Shown: positions 23,412 through 34,321 of the stretch, piece by piece
Position numbering within the stretch: position 1 is the first letter of the stretch
How the letters are laid out: each line of letters opens with the position of its first letter
DNA from: Akebia trifoliata
Lineage: Eukaryota; Streptophyta; Magnoliopsida; Ranunculales; Lardizabalaceae
NCBI GenBank assembly: GCA_017979445.1
Contig: CM030716.1
Coordinates: 12,179,276-12,243,275, forward strand
Length of the DNA: 64,000 nucleotides
Direction of reading: 5' to 3'
Notes under the pieces: generated by a model
Told to the model about the DNA's origin: nothing
The model's database searches: none
Seen by the model: only the letters and a program-made list of their open reading frames with translations
Made by a program: the position numbers and the translations under genes

Positions 23412-23560
23412 GGGGGGGGGGGGGGAAGAAGAGTAGAAATAATATATAAAGTCAAAAGGTCATTCTTAGAAAAAGGGTAGAAAAGGGGGGGGGGGAAGAA
23501 GAGTAGAAATAATATATAAAGTCAAAAGGTCATTCTTAGAAAAAGGGTAGAAGAGAAAAA
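23412..23560. repeat. 70-bp tandem duplication with poly-G tracts in GH1 copy B intron 2
   Basis: Two units, each starting with a G run (14 G at 23412, 11 G at 23485) followed by 'aagaagagtagaaataat', with a period of 70 bp. It lies in intron 2 and does not affect exons. Confidence 0.85.
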
Positions 23561-24335
23561 ATAATAAAATTAAAAGTATTCTTGAAAGGTGGAAGAAGAT
23601 AAAAGATAATAAAATTATCCTTGAGAAACTTTCTTTATGGGAGATAAAGATTGAGACAAAGTGGAGGGACAACCATTGTGTTTTTAAACAATTCAATACA
23701 TATATAAATGATGTGGGTCTGGGATAAAAAATGTAGGATAAAGTAATTAATCTCAGGTAGTTATACTTTAACCAATGAATCAACACATACAAACCTGAAG
23801 AGCAGAGCTAGATGCCCCAAACTTAAAATCAGCAGGAAAATCGCTTCTGTTAATTGCTGGAGATGCAGCAGGAGTGATGGGTGAACTTGGAGCTACTGCG
23901 TCAGCCGCAAGTGCACCTCTTATCAGATGCTTGTCTGAATTCATTAATAGGTAAGTATTAGATCAGATGTAGTATAGTGTATTGAGGTGTCAATTTTAGT
24001 AAAAGTAAACAAATGTGAGGTTACGTAGGTGCAATTACTAGTTCATGTGTAGGAGTTGTTACTAAGTTCAAGGGAATGTTGTTTAAAGGTAGGAGGAGTG
24101 CTAAACTTGACTAGAATGTAGGTCTATTGAAGGAGACGATGGCATGAGCATGGGAAAAGGTTCAAGGAATTGATGGTAAAAGTTCCACTCATGAATTTTA
24201 AAATTGAAAATGAGATCGATGTACAGGAGAGTTCAAACCCAAGAACAATCAATAGATCAGCTGACTCTCAAACCTATCATATTATGAAGGGAAGTATTTC
24301 TTCAGTGATGAAATGACAGAGCGAAAAATCTCTTG

Positions 24336-24542
24336 TTATGCTATATGTACAAAGAGAAACTTTTCCAAGACATAAATGCAAGGTTCAAAAATGTTTATTT
24401 CTTCAAGGGATATGGTACCCAAAACAGATAGATGAAGACAAGGTAAGAAATGAAGTTGAAACTGAAGAAGATCAGATATATGCAACATGAAGAAGGCGCA
24501 TAACAGTTTGATTTGAGAATTCATGCTGGTTGAAGGTGCCAA
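24336..24542 (-). other. Second signal-peptide exon-like frame inside GH1 copy B intron 1
   Basis: The frame begins MNSQIKLLCAFFMLHISDLL at 24516 and resembles the exon-1 peptide NSKLLHAFFILLAILE, including the nucleotide string cttcttcat. A weak donor (TTTTGG|GTACC) would leave the same phase as exon 1. It may be a duplicated or alternative first exon. Exon 1 at 24673-24754 has the better donor and an upstream TATA box, so I prefer that one for the gene. Confidence 0.4.
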
Positions 24543-24872
24543 CTATCTTAGTTGTTAAAGCCTATAGTATATAGGTGATGAAAACTAATCTCATCAAGAA
24601 CAAATTTATTGTGATAATAAATATTAATAAATATATATATAATTCACAAGCTTATCTAAGGAGGTTGGTTACCCTCCAAGTAACTTTGTGTCTCCAAAAT
24701 CGCTAACAAAATGAAGAAGGCATGTAACAGTTTGGAATTGTGAAAGGCCACCATATTTGGAGGTTGAAGAGAGAAAAGTATTGAAGCTTTGTTTTCAGAA
24801 CTCTTTTTTTTCCTTTTTGTATAAGAAGGAAGAGACCAAGAACGATGATGCCTCGTTGAGTTGATATTATGG

Positions 24873-24880
24873 TATTTATA
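24873..24880 (-). promoter_or_regulatory. TATA box of GH1 copy B
   Basis: TATAAATA on the minus strand about 120 bp upstream of the proposed start codon at 24754. Copy C has TATAAATA at 44970-44977 at the equivalent distance. This spacing supports exon 1 as chosen. Confidence 0.55.
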
Positions 24881-25690
24881 ATGTAACATGTGGAAATTGA
24901 TACACGTTTTCAACAACTAGTTGTCCTTTGTTTTTACATTGAAGGATGCGTAAAGAAATGAAAGTTCGTTATTAAAAAATCTTTCCATGTCAACTGTTCG
25001 TTTGATATTAGAACTTTCCATTATTAAAAAAAATTAAAAAAATAAAAGTTCCATCGAAGGAGGCTGCGAAGTAATTATGAAATTGGTCAACTAAATTGAG
25101 GTCTAAGATGGCAACACATGGACTATTTGTTTTAGATTAAAAACAAATAGGGTGATTTAGAGACACCTCTCCATGTTTTGGTCAATATATAGATACCCTT
25201 GTTTTCAAAACGGTGACATGCCCCCTTGACCTAGGTTTCGTATTGGAGACTATCATAAAAGGACCTAAATGTCTTTGTCTTCATCAATCGCTGAGAAAGA
25301 CCTTTAAATTCTTTCTCAAGTTGTTAACCTCTAGAGTAAGTCTCAACCTCATCTTCAATCCCACATCTTCAATTAATGTGTTCTTCCAATTTTTCTATTG
25401 AACAAGCTATACTTCTCTTTCATTGAAATCATGTTTTGTTGCTAGGATTTGAAGATTGAAAGAGATAGAATCTTAAGATTGAAGGATGACCCTAAAAATC
25501 TTTGATCTTCTAATGGTAAACCTCTAAAGTAAATTATTTTTAATGTATTTAATATTGTCTTCGATTCTTCATCATACTTCTTGTTTAAAACTCTTGATTT
25601 TCTATCCGAAAAATTTTCCATACACATTTTTTAAGAATAAATCCTATCAGGTTTGAACATTGAAAAAAATAGGAAGGTTGGATAAATTAA
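24881..25690. other. Intergenic sequence upstream of GH1 copy B
   Basis: The proximal part (to about 25110) is similar to the region upstream of copy C (about 44980-45180) and is presumably promoter. The rest is unique in the window, with no supportable gene; the open frames at 25213-25401 and 25442-25627 are chance frames. Confidence 0.45.
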
Positions 25691-27416
25691 ATAGGGAAGC
25701 GTCAAGCTTGACGGTAGAAAAATCAACAAGTGTTGAGTTCAAGGTTTTAATGTGAAATGCTCATATAATAACAGCGAAATGAAAACTCAGAACAAAAAGT
25801 TACACACTAATTTAGATCATCCAAGTTGAATATTAAACAGAACCTACTTTTGATCCAAACATCCATTTCACTATTATGATATATGTATTTCGGGTATCTT
25901 GTGATCATCTATCTAGTGGCAAGTTCGGCACTTGAAATATCAAAAGTGTTAAAATTGACAATTTAAAGTGGCAAGCTCGTTGGTTGTTGAAGCGTCAAGC
26001 GTTCCACTTGATAGACCTACACAAAATATCCGAAATGAAAAATATTTTTATTTTATTTTGCTAATCGAACTGAATAATATAATAATACCAAAATAGATAC
26101 TCGGATAAAAGGTTACACTTTGATTAAGTCTATCTAATCTGGTTGGGATGAGGTAGAGAAAAGATAATTTAAATTCAAAGACTATCTATAAATTAATGAT
26201 TTTAGGGAGTAGGGAGGGAAGTCGACGAGGAAGATCCCCCTGTTTCTCATGAAAAAAGGGTCCGAAGGAGCTTATCCATTAAACAAACCGTAACTTTTGA
26301 TCCGTGTGTTTATTTAATAATTATGATTATACATGCATTATGGGTATTTTGCAAAGATCCATTCAGTGGAGTGTGGATAGTGCTAAGCGATAAGCTTGTC
26401 TCTTAAAATCTTTGAGTAATATGCTTTCTGATTTTTCAAGCTTCTACCTCGCTTCTAATAGATCTTCAGAGAATACTCGGCATGCAAGTGTAATAATAAA
26501 CAACAAACATCAGGATCAAAAGGTACGTATTTATCTTTAAAATAATGAATTATATCTTTGTTCATTTCTCATTCATTGTCACAAATCATTGGAATGGATC
26601 GTAATCGTGGTTGAAAAATTCAGATAAGATAAAAGAGGCGTGAAAATTGTATTTTGGGCTTGTCAAAACCTTTCTTAAGGTGAAGGGCATTTACAACGAA
26701 TTTTTTTTAAGAGAAAATACAAGTCGTCCCACATCTAGATGATGTCTTTGGATGAATTATTAGGTATCACAATTATTTACAAAGTCAATACAACATAAAT
26801 AGTCCAAGTTGTAAAATTATTTATGTTCATTTCTTTTGGACAACTTGGCAACCATAATGGTCGGGGGTGGAGTTTCTTTCTAATATTTTCCTAGAAATAC
26901 TCCCGTGACCATTTTTCTATGGAATACAAATTCTCTGCAATCAAACAGACCCTCATGGTTTTGAAATATAAAAATGCCAATCTTTGAATTGTTTGAAATA
27001 TAAAAATGTGACCAATGCGCAAGAAAGAATATTCTAAGCAATATTTGTTGAATTGGATAACCACCCAACATGGACTATTGTATTAAGTTTGACAAGAAGT
27101 CTTACTTCTCCAGTAATTCATAAAATCTTATCGGTTTTTTAATATATATTTAAAAGTATTTCTTGATAACTTGGAGCACCTTCCATGTAGACCAAAGAAT
27201 TGTTAGGGAGAGAGCGAAATTTATTAAGGGATGGAAACGTTAAAAATAAGTCAGATTTAGAATGATTCTACGATAGTTTGAAAAATCAAAATAAACATAT
27301 TTTATGTTACTCTTTGACTCAGATAAACATATTAATTAATTTTTTAGTCGTGCTGGAGTAATATTGAAATAGACAACGTTTGGGACATTAGTGTGGACAG
27401 AATCTTAGAAGCTTCT

Positions 27417-27535
27417 TGTATAAACACATCCACGTCAGCAATGTCTGAAAAGAGGTCAATTTCAATGAAAAGCCTATATGGTTGTATAAACACATCCACG
27501 TCAGCAATGTCGGAAAAGGGGTCAATTTCAATTTT
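27417..27535. repeat. 66-bp minisatellite, about 2 units (R1)
   Basis: Units start 'tgtataaacacatccacg' at 27417 and 27483. The period is 66 bp (22 codons), so a frame is kept on both strands: INTSTSAMSEK on plus and ADVDVFIQ on minus. Confidence 0.85.
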
Positions 27536-27953
27536 AGTTCAGCATTTTCCTTGTGGGACTGTTTTAGTGATGGTTCTAAGATCAATTTTGTTAGGGCTGT
27601 TCTAGTTCGTAACCTTCTACTTTCTCAAAAAGCAAAGAGCATTTTTCTTGGGTATTTTATTTATAAAAAAATAAAAACCGCACATTATTAAAATAATAAC
27701 AATAATTTTTTTATTACACACGACTTTTTCAAACATTACTCATAAAACTGAGGTTTTATTAAGAAATAAGACTAGCCTGACTAACTTACTAAGATTTCAA
27801 ATCTTACCAAAGGTCATTGGGAACACATGGATTACCAAGTGCTATAAATTTCATCAAAAAATTCCAATTCAAAATTTTTTTGGACAATAAATTTTTTTTT
27901 TTTTCTTAAATGTGCATTTATTATTAAATAAGAAGTCCGGCTAGCCTAACCAA

Positions 27954-27980
27954 CTTAGTAAGATTTCAAATCTTACTAAG
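27954..27980. repeat. 27-bp perfect palindrome
   Basis: CTTAGTAAGATTT, centre C, AAATCTTACTAAG: 13-bp perfect arms. A decayed copy lies about 170 bp to the left (near 27790) and an identical one at 51558-51584 in R3. Confidence 0.85.
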
Positions 27981-28332
27981 GGTCGTTGGGCCCATATGGA
28001 TTACCAAATTGGCAATCTAACGCTACAGCCCTATAAATTTAATTTTAAAAAAAAAACTCATATTTAAATAATCAAATGATAAAAAATAATGAAAAAAAAA
28101 TCAATTTTTGACTTCATCCAACCTGTAAAAATGGACGACTATCGATTCCTAAATTAAAAATTAAAATTCAACAGTAAAAGAATATTTTTTTAAAGAAAAA
28201 TCAAAGTTCTTAGAATTCTATTCTCTACAACCATGTGGCATTGGATCATATATTTTGGATGTCAGAAGGTGATGCGGTCAGGAATTTCGTTATTCAGGTA
28301 AGTATTTTTCTTTCATTGGTGTAAATTGCGCT

Positions 28333-30610
28333 TTTAGACACCTTATTTTTGCCTAGGTAGAGTCTGAGAGCATTAAAAATCTTTCGAAAAATGAGTTTGA
28401 CCCAAGGATTTTTTTTTAAAAAAGTTTAAAACCCAGCTTTCGAGAAGTCAGATGGACCAAAGAAGTCATTTTCAAAGAAAACTTTTATTTTGGCCGAACT
28501 TTACCTTCAGTCAGATCATATTTAATATTGGAATAACCTCACCCACTCCAAAAGCAATTTTTGGTATGGCCGAACCTAAGGGTCAACCAAGGTTAAAATT
28601 TTGCTTGGCTAAACCTTAGTTCTGCTAGAGTTGAACTTTGATTCAATTTGGTTTAGTTGAAACATAGGTTCAACCAAGTCTATTCGACAGTTAAGACCCA
28701 TGTGTGTTCAAATTTTTTTAGGGAAAATGACCCCTTAACCCGCTTCTTAATAGTTTTTCCCTCAAGAAATCATTCTTTTTTTACTCTTTTACTCCTTTTC
28801 AACTCTCTAATAAATTCCACCACTTTGGTCTTTTCATAATTTCTCAAATCTCCTAACAAAGATTTTGTCTTACTTGGTCCTCACTCAAGGATAATTATCT
28901 CCTTAACTCAAGTTTTTTACGACTCATTAGAATGGATTCCCACTTCTACATTTCCCATATTCGTCAAAAGTCAAAGAGCTTTCATGGTATTCAATGTGAT
29001 TTTACCAAGTTCAAAATCCTATGACTACTTTGTCCTCCCTAGAGAATTCTCTCAAATTTGTATCAATTGACGCTTGCACCCCTAATTTGTTGGATACTCT
29101 ATCAAAGGAAGTAACCAAAGATATCAAAAACATATCATCTAATTACACTCTAGAAATTATTGGGCTTTTACTTATCTATGACTTGATCATCAAGATTAAT
29201 GTAACCCATAAATTAGTGAAAAACCATCAAGGCCAAGGAAAGGAGGAGTAATTGTAATTTTTTGTGAAGGTTTTAATGAAGTTATTGAAAACTAGAAGAT
29301 TTATAACTAATTTATCCCTAAGAGTCTCCTAAACTCCTATAAATATGAGATCCATTCAAGGCAAAAGAGTAAGAGCTCATTTGGTAATCGAAAATTTTAC
29401 TTGAAAATCTCTTTAACCTATCTAGCCTCCCATTGTCAAAACTTCTTAAAACCCTTAGAAGAAAAATAAAAGAAGAAGAAGAAGAAGCAAAAAAAATAAG
29501 AATACCAATTTGGGGTTAAACCTTCTATTCCCCCATCTAATTTCTCACTTCTTACTACCTCCTTTCTTTAATTTTAAGCAATTTTTCTTCATTTACATGC
29601 TTTTTAGTTTAGTAATGTAGATTTACATTTCCTTAGTTAGAGACTTAGGGAGAGAGAGTAATCCCTCTTTGAGATAATCTCCCCCTCAATAATTTCTTTG
29701 AGAGCATTAGATTAGATTGCTTTACATTCTTTATTTTCATGTAATTTAAATTTTATAATATAGATTTTTTACTTTCTTTACTTTTCTTGTACTTTAAGTT
29801 TCCTAGAATGATAATTCTTTGTTCTATTTTTCAATAAATGGCAATATAGTTAGAAAGGAAACCATCTTAGGAGGTAGGTAATCTTCTCTTGCTAAGTCCA
29901 TCCCATTCATACACTTTGCACACATCTACTTTTAAAATGACTACAAGTTAAGATGTAGGCCTTCATAGACTTATATCCAATCATTAGAACCAACAAAAAC
30001 AGTCCAAAAATAGATAAAATCTCATGCATGTAGTTTTGATTCATATATGGTGCGGTTTAAATCATTATACTCACCAAAAGATCAAACCAATAAACAAAGT
30101 CTCTTAATGGAGCACAAAAGTTAGTTTTGAAGCTTTGAGACCCCAAATGATAAAATCCGTGTAGATTTCCATCAAAGTCTCAAAAGTTTACAAAAAATCC
30201 AACAAACATCTACTTCTAGTAGTGGCTTGCTCATTGTCTTAATTTGCTCATTTTTCAAATTAAAACTGTAAGCAATTTTCTTAACTATTCTCTATAATTT
30301 CCTCTACTCTCAAAACTTTAAAATGAGTCTTTAATTTCACATTTAGTCAATCAATTGGCAACCTTAGGATGGGAGGGATAAGGTGCCTAACACTTTCCTT
30401 ATCACTCAACCAAACCTTCATACTTTAATTTCTAGGTAGACATTTTCCTCTTATCCTTTGGATATGTGTATCAGCACAAATAAAGAAAAAAAATTTAAAA
30501 CTTTTTTGTAATGTCCATTTATACTTTAATTGAATGGTGGCGACTCTTATACCCGTGTAGATGAGCTTAAACCTTCCTAAAGGTTTTGAAGCCCATGTAT
30601 CTATAGGGCT
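28333..30610 (+). mobile_element. Long LTR (family X), complete copy
   Basis: Starts TTTAGACACCTTATTTTTGCC (TGTAGGCACCTTATTTTTG in the duplicate at 62394) and ends near GGTGGCGACTC (30538) and 'gaagcccatgtatcta'. It has the same architecture as families W and Y and no coding region, so it is probably a solo LTR. A truncated copy is at 51840-52665. The open frame at 29021-29251 is not domain-bearing. The right boundary is approximate. Confidence 0.65.
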
Positions 30611-31889
30611 TAGACTCATGTCTCAGTTGATTTGACACGTTGCAAAATAATTTTGAGGTCATGTTATCCATGTGAACTGCCATGTTGGTAAAATAACGTG
30701 TCTGGTACCTAACACATTTCGTACCTAACCTTGCATCACTTTCTATTAAAAGACAAAAGCATTATTTCTAGTAAATAATCGTCTCAATGTTTGTTAAATA
30801 GTCTTTCAGTCTCATACAAGTTACAAGATACCCTATCATTTTGTTTCCTTTTTTTTTTTAATCTAAGTTTGATTCCCAAATGATTTTTTTCCCTTGGATT
30901 CATTATTTTTTATCATGAACTTCTATTGAACTATTTTTTGTTGATCAATAAGGATGAAAGTTTCTAAAATTGTTTTAACTGAAGGGGAAGAAGAGTTGAG
31001 AACTACAACATTCTCCTCTAGTTATTTTTTTATATCCTCTATCATCAATAATAATGTGAGCACCAATGATGGCTCTAGAACCTTTTAGTTGTTAATAAAA
31101 TACTTGTATTGTTCCTCCTTTCACTTATATTTTGTCATCTCTCTAGTATTGAAAGTGTGCATATTCACCTTCACCATCTTAATGCATTTTATTTTGAGTC
31201 ACGCTAACTTACTTAGCTCTTTCAAGCTTCATCCTTATTTCTTGCTCTCTTTTTTTCTCATCCATATCAATGAGGATTCACTATTTGAGTGGGTATTTAA
31301 TAGGATTCTATTCTTGATTTGACAAGTGTAATGGTTCTGATGTACCAACAACATTTATCACAAAAATGTTCATATTTTGATGTGAGTTCACAACTACATT
31401 TTAAAATGTGACTTGTTCTCTTTGGTTTTCTGCTTTGTTGGTTCTCTTCAAATATTATAAAATTTGTATTATGTTATCCTCCCGCTAATGTATTACTAAA
31501 GAAATAATAAATGTTGTCAGTTATTTTATTTTGCATAAAAGGATGAGCAAATTCTCATTTTCGTTTTATGTTGATAACAGATGGATTTTCGTTCAAAGTG
31601 AAAATCTCATTCATAACCTTTGTCATAGGGAAGCATATACTTCTTTGAATGGTGAAATTAAATAGTTCTAATTATTAATTTTATTATTGGTGCAGTGCTC
31701 TTTATTAATGAAACTTTGAGCATGCATTTACTAGTAAAATTGTGCAACCACTTCATGAAATCTTTGGAATGTAGGAACTTTTGATAAGTTTGTCTTTGTC
31801 ATGAGAAATGCTTACTCAAAATATTTCTCTCTGTGGATAGCCTGGTGTTAGTCTATGGGTTGATCTAGTAAAGGGGTGTTTTGAATTAA
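30611..31889. other. Intergenic sequence left of the second copia element
   Basis: AT-rich with no recognised repeat or gene. The open frame at 31089-31322 is a hydrophobic, T-rich chance frame. The segment may belong with 40462-41735, since the copia element inserted between them. Confidence 0.4.
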
Positions 31890-31894
31890 GTTTC

Positions 31895-32137
31895 GGTTGA
31901 AAAGGAAAGATTTGGTAATAATATCTTTGAATATTAAGATTTTTGTTAGATGTATTAGCTGTAAATAAAATAATTAGTCAATGCTATAAATTAGGAAATT
32001 AGTTGGGCCAACTAGCTGTTGAAAATGTTAATTTTGTGCTTATATTCTCTCCTATAGGAGAACCAATGTAAACTTGTGAGAGAAGTATGCTAATACAAAA
32101 AAATTTATTCCATATTTTCATCCCTTTCAAGTTCAGA
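31895..32137 (+). repeat. 5' LTR of the second copia element
   Basis: 243 bp, starting GGTTGAAAAGGAAAG, where the 3' LTR has TGTTGAGAAGGAAAG, so the first base has mutated. Ends TTCAAGTTCAGA immediately before the primer site. Confidence 0.93.
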
Positions 32138-32150
32138 TGGTATTAGAGCC
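32138..32150 (+). other. Primer-binding site (initiator tRNA-Met type)
   Basis: TGGTATTAGAGCC directly after the 5' LTR, one substitution from the standard TGGTATCAGAGCC. Confidence 0.92.
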
Positions 32151-32199
32151 TTCATTAAAAAAAGTTTTTTTTTCTCCATAGTTTCTTTGTTAATCAGCC

Positions 32200-33020
32200 A
32201 TGTTTAACGTTTCCTCCAAGTCAATCCCGTTTCTCACAATCCAACCAACCAACTCTGCTCAAATCACCACTATTCACCTTAATAGTGACAATTATTTATG
32301 GTGGTCTCAATCCATTCGGATGTACATCGAAGGACGGGAAAAGATGGGGTACCTGACGAGAGACAAAAAGGCACCAGCACTAGAGGACCCAACATTTGTA
32401 ACTTGGGATGCAGAAAATTCAATGGTGATGACTTGGCTCATGAACTCTATGGACGAGGATATTAGCTCCAACTATATGTGCTAATCCACACCTAAAGAAC
32501 TATGGGACAATGTGAATCAGATGTACTCTGATTTGGAAATTCATTCTTAGGTCTATGAATTGACTTTGAAACTTAGTGAAATTAGACAAAGGGAAGACTC
32601 AGTCACCAAATATTTCAATTCATTGAAGCGCCTTAAGCAAGATTTGGATATGTTCAATGATTATGAATGAAAATCTATTGAAGTTGTCAATCACAACAAA
32701 CGGACCATGGAGGCTCATTGCATTTACAAATTCCTTGTTGGGCTCAACGTGGAATCTGATGAAGTACGGGGACAGATCATTGGTAGGACTCCACTTCTTT
32801 CAATTGGTAAGGTGTTTGTTGAGGTTCGAAGAGAAGAGAGTCGCAGATATGTAATATTGGGGAAGAAGACTACTAGCAGGCTTATTGAGAGTTCTACCCT
32901 TGTTGTTGTCGAGGCTACTGCTAATAAAGCAGTCAATTTTTAGTGAAAACCTGAAGAGAAGCCACGAGTCCGGTGCGACTACTGCAACAAACCGCGCCAT
33001 ACTTGAAAGACCTGTTGGAA
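32200..33020 (+). pseudogene. Copia gag with zinc knuckle, several stops
   Basis: Starts MFNVSSKSIPFLTIQ at 32200. NYLWWSQSIRMYIEGREKMG is the N-terminal gag motif, followed by ENSMVMTWLMNSMDEDISSNY and, after a TAA, PKELWDNVNQMYSD. Further stops precede the FLVGLNVESDEVRGQIIGR segment. A zinc knuckle, CDYCNKPRHT-stop-KTC (CX2CX4HX4C), lies at about 32974-33015. It would coat and package element RNA; it is non-functional. Confidence 0.9.
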
Positions 33021-33102
33021 AATCCATGGAAAACCAACGAATTGGAAAAACAGCAAGACTAGTGTCAGAAACAATCGTGCATATCCCACCTCTAATGAAG
33101 CT

Positions 33103-33460
33103 GTGACAAATCTCTTCAACAAAGAGCAGATGGATAACCTTCTGAAACTGCTGAAATCTAATTCCTCATCTGGTATTCCTAATGTTTTTCTTGTACAAAC
33201 AGGTAGTGCACCTAATGCCCTTTCTTGTTGTTCAAATTCTATTCCATGGATCATCGATTTTGGAGTTACTAATCATATGACCAGCATTTCCAATCTTTTT
33301 AGCACTTACTTGCTATGTATTGGCCTTGAAAAAATTAGAATTGCAGATGGTAGTTTCTCACCCATTACAAGAAAAGGTTTGATAAAATTATTTGAGAAAA
33401 TAGATCTTAAATCTATTCTCCATGTCCCTAAACTAGCCTATAACCTTTTCTGTGAGTAAA
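33103..33460 (+). pseudogene. Copia protease segment
   Basis: Contains PWIIDFGVTNHMTS. The catalytic Asp is present but the expected Ser of D-S-G is Phe (GAT TTT GGA), the same substitution as in the first copia element. HVPKLAYNLF near the end corresponds to the usual LPSLxxNLLS motif. A frame change at about 33455 separates it from integrase. Confidence 0.9.
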
Positions 33461-33659
33461 CTAACTAAAGAATCTAATTGCCATGTAATTTTCTGTGATT
33501 CTTACTGCGAATTTCATGATTGGAGTTCGAGGAAGAAGATTGGCAGTGCTAAGATGATAGATGGATTTTACTACTTTGATGGTGACTTCTCTAATAATAA
33601 AAAGGATCAGGGTCTTAGTAGTGTCAGTTCTAATTTTGTTTATGAACAAATAATGCTTT

Positions 33660-34321
33660 AGCACTTAACACAAGGACATCCTAGTTTTCCATATCTTAAA
33701 CTTTGTTTCCTACTTTATTTAAGGGTTTGGATTGTTTATCGTTCTATTGTGAAAGTTGTCGCTTATCTAAGAGTCATCCTATTACTTATTTGCTAAAACC
33801 TTACACTTCTTCAAAACCATGTATTTAATACATAGTGATGTTTTGGGACCTTCAAGAGTCACTATTATCTCTAGGAAAAAATGGTTTGCTACTTTTATAG
33901 ATGATCATACCCGTTTGTTTTGGGTTTATTTGATGAATGAAAAGTCTGAGGTGGAAAAACTTTTTAAGGAATTTTACATGATGGTTGAAACTCAGTTTCA
34001 AACAAAAATTAGTATTCTTCATACCAATAATGGAATGAGTATTTTAATGAACTTTTGGAAGTTTTTTGAAGGAAAAGGGGATACATCATTAGTTTACTTA
34101 TGTGGATACCCCTCAACAAAACGGAATTGCTGAAAGAAAAAATAAGCATTTAATTGAAGTGACTCGTGCTTTAATATTTTCAATGAATGTTTCAAAATAT
34201 CTTTGGGGAGAAGTTGTTTTAACAGCCTCTTATCTAATTAACAAAATGCCTACACGTTTTTTAAAATATAACACGCCATTAGAATCTTTTCAAAAAAAAA
34301 TTCCCTTATCAAGGATGTACT
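33660..34321 (+). pseudogene. Copia integrase, N-terminal part, interrupted by a solo LTR
   Basis: The core includes LIHSDVLGPSRV (first Asp), then HTNNGMSI where RSDNGGE is expected, so the second catalytic Asp is lost. TPQQNGIAERKNKHLIEVTRA carries the Glu. A frameshift separates the 33819-34133 and 34102-34326 frames. Coding continues in frame across the LTR: the codons for SRMY end at 34320 and the next codons resume at 37844. Confidence 0.9.

Larger units (their letters stand above)
18360..24754 (-). pseudogene. GH1 beta-glucosidase copy B, 14 exons, one frameshift
   Basis: Exons 1-14: 24673-24754, 23795-23934, 22498-22567, 22343-22401, 21752-21827, 21306-21377, 21134-21221, 20801-21018, 20148-20263, 19579-19799, 19455-19486, 19214-19319, 18965-19073, 18360-18531. 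All introns are GT-AG and phases agree, giving about 519 residues, the usual GH1 length. A hydrophobic signal peptide (LLHAFFILLAILE) suggests secretion or vacuolar targeting. RSDFPADFKFG opens the barrel; acid/base Glu is in TVNEP (exon 8), nucleophile Glu in ITENG (exon 12). The Gln of SALQTEG and Tyr of INYYTS are kept, but NFEW is replaced by CMEV and LFHWD by LFHFD. Exon 8 has one extra A/T (aaaatttttt near 20977-20986) compared with copies A and D, shifting the frame before the acid/base residue. Without that base the gene would be intact; a sequencing error is possible. Substrate cannot be assigned. Confidence 0.9.
25700..28332. repeat. Repeat unit R1
   Basis: A non-coding unit that recurs at 45848-47292 (R2), 48866-51835 (R3) and 60912-62393 (R4). 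Landmarks are 'gacggtagaaaa', 'actcggataaaaggttacac', 'gtcgacgaggaagatcc', 'tcttaaggtgaagggc', 'aaccacccaacatggac', a 66-bp minisatellite and a 'cttagtaagattt' palindrome. No transposon termini are recognised and frames are short. It lies on the upstream side of GH1 copies, so it appears to travel with the duplicated block. Confidence 0.8.

Noticed and set aside
23412..23495. Poly-G runs as possible G-quadruplexes
   Set aside because: Single uninterrupted G runs separated by 60 bp do not make a four-tract motif; they look like a slippage-prone tract duplicated once.
27417..27535. CRISPR-like regular repeat
   Set aside because: Units are contiguous 66-bp copies without spacers, in plant DNA; this is a minisatellite.
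29021..29251. Small gene shared by 29021-29251, 52406-52630 and 63008-63205
   Set aside because: The frame recurs only because LTR X is repeated. Ends and lengths differ between copies and no domain is visible.
31089..31322. Hydrophobic 77-residue plus-strand frame
   Set aside because: T-rich sequence gives an apparent membrane protein by chance; no conserved features or second copy.
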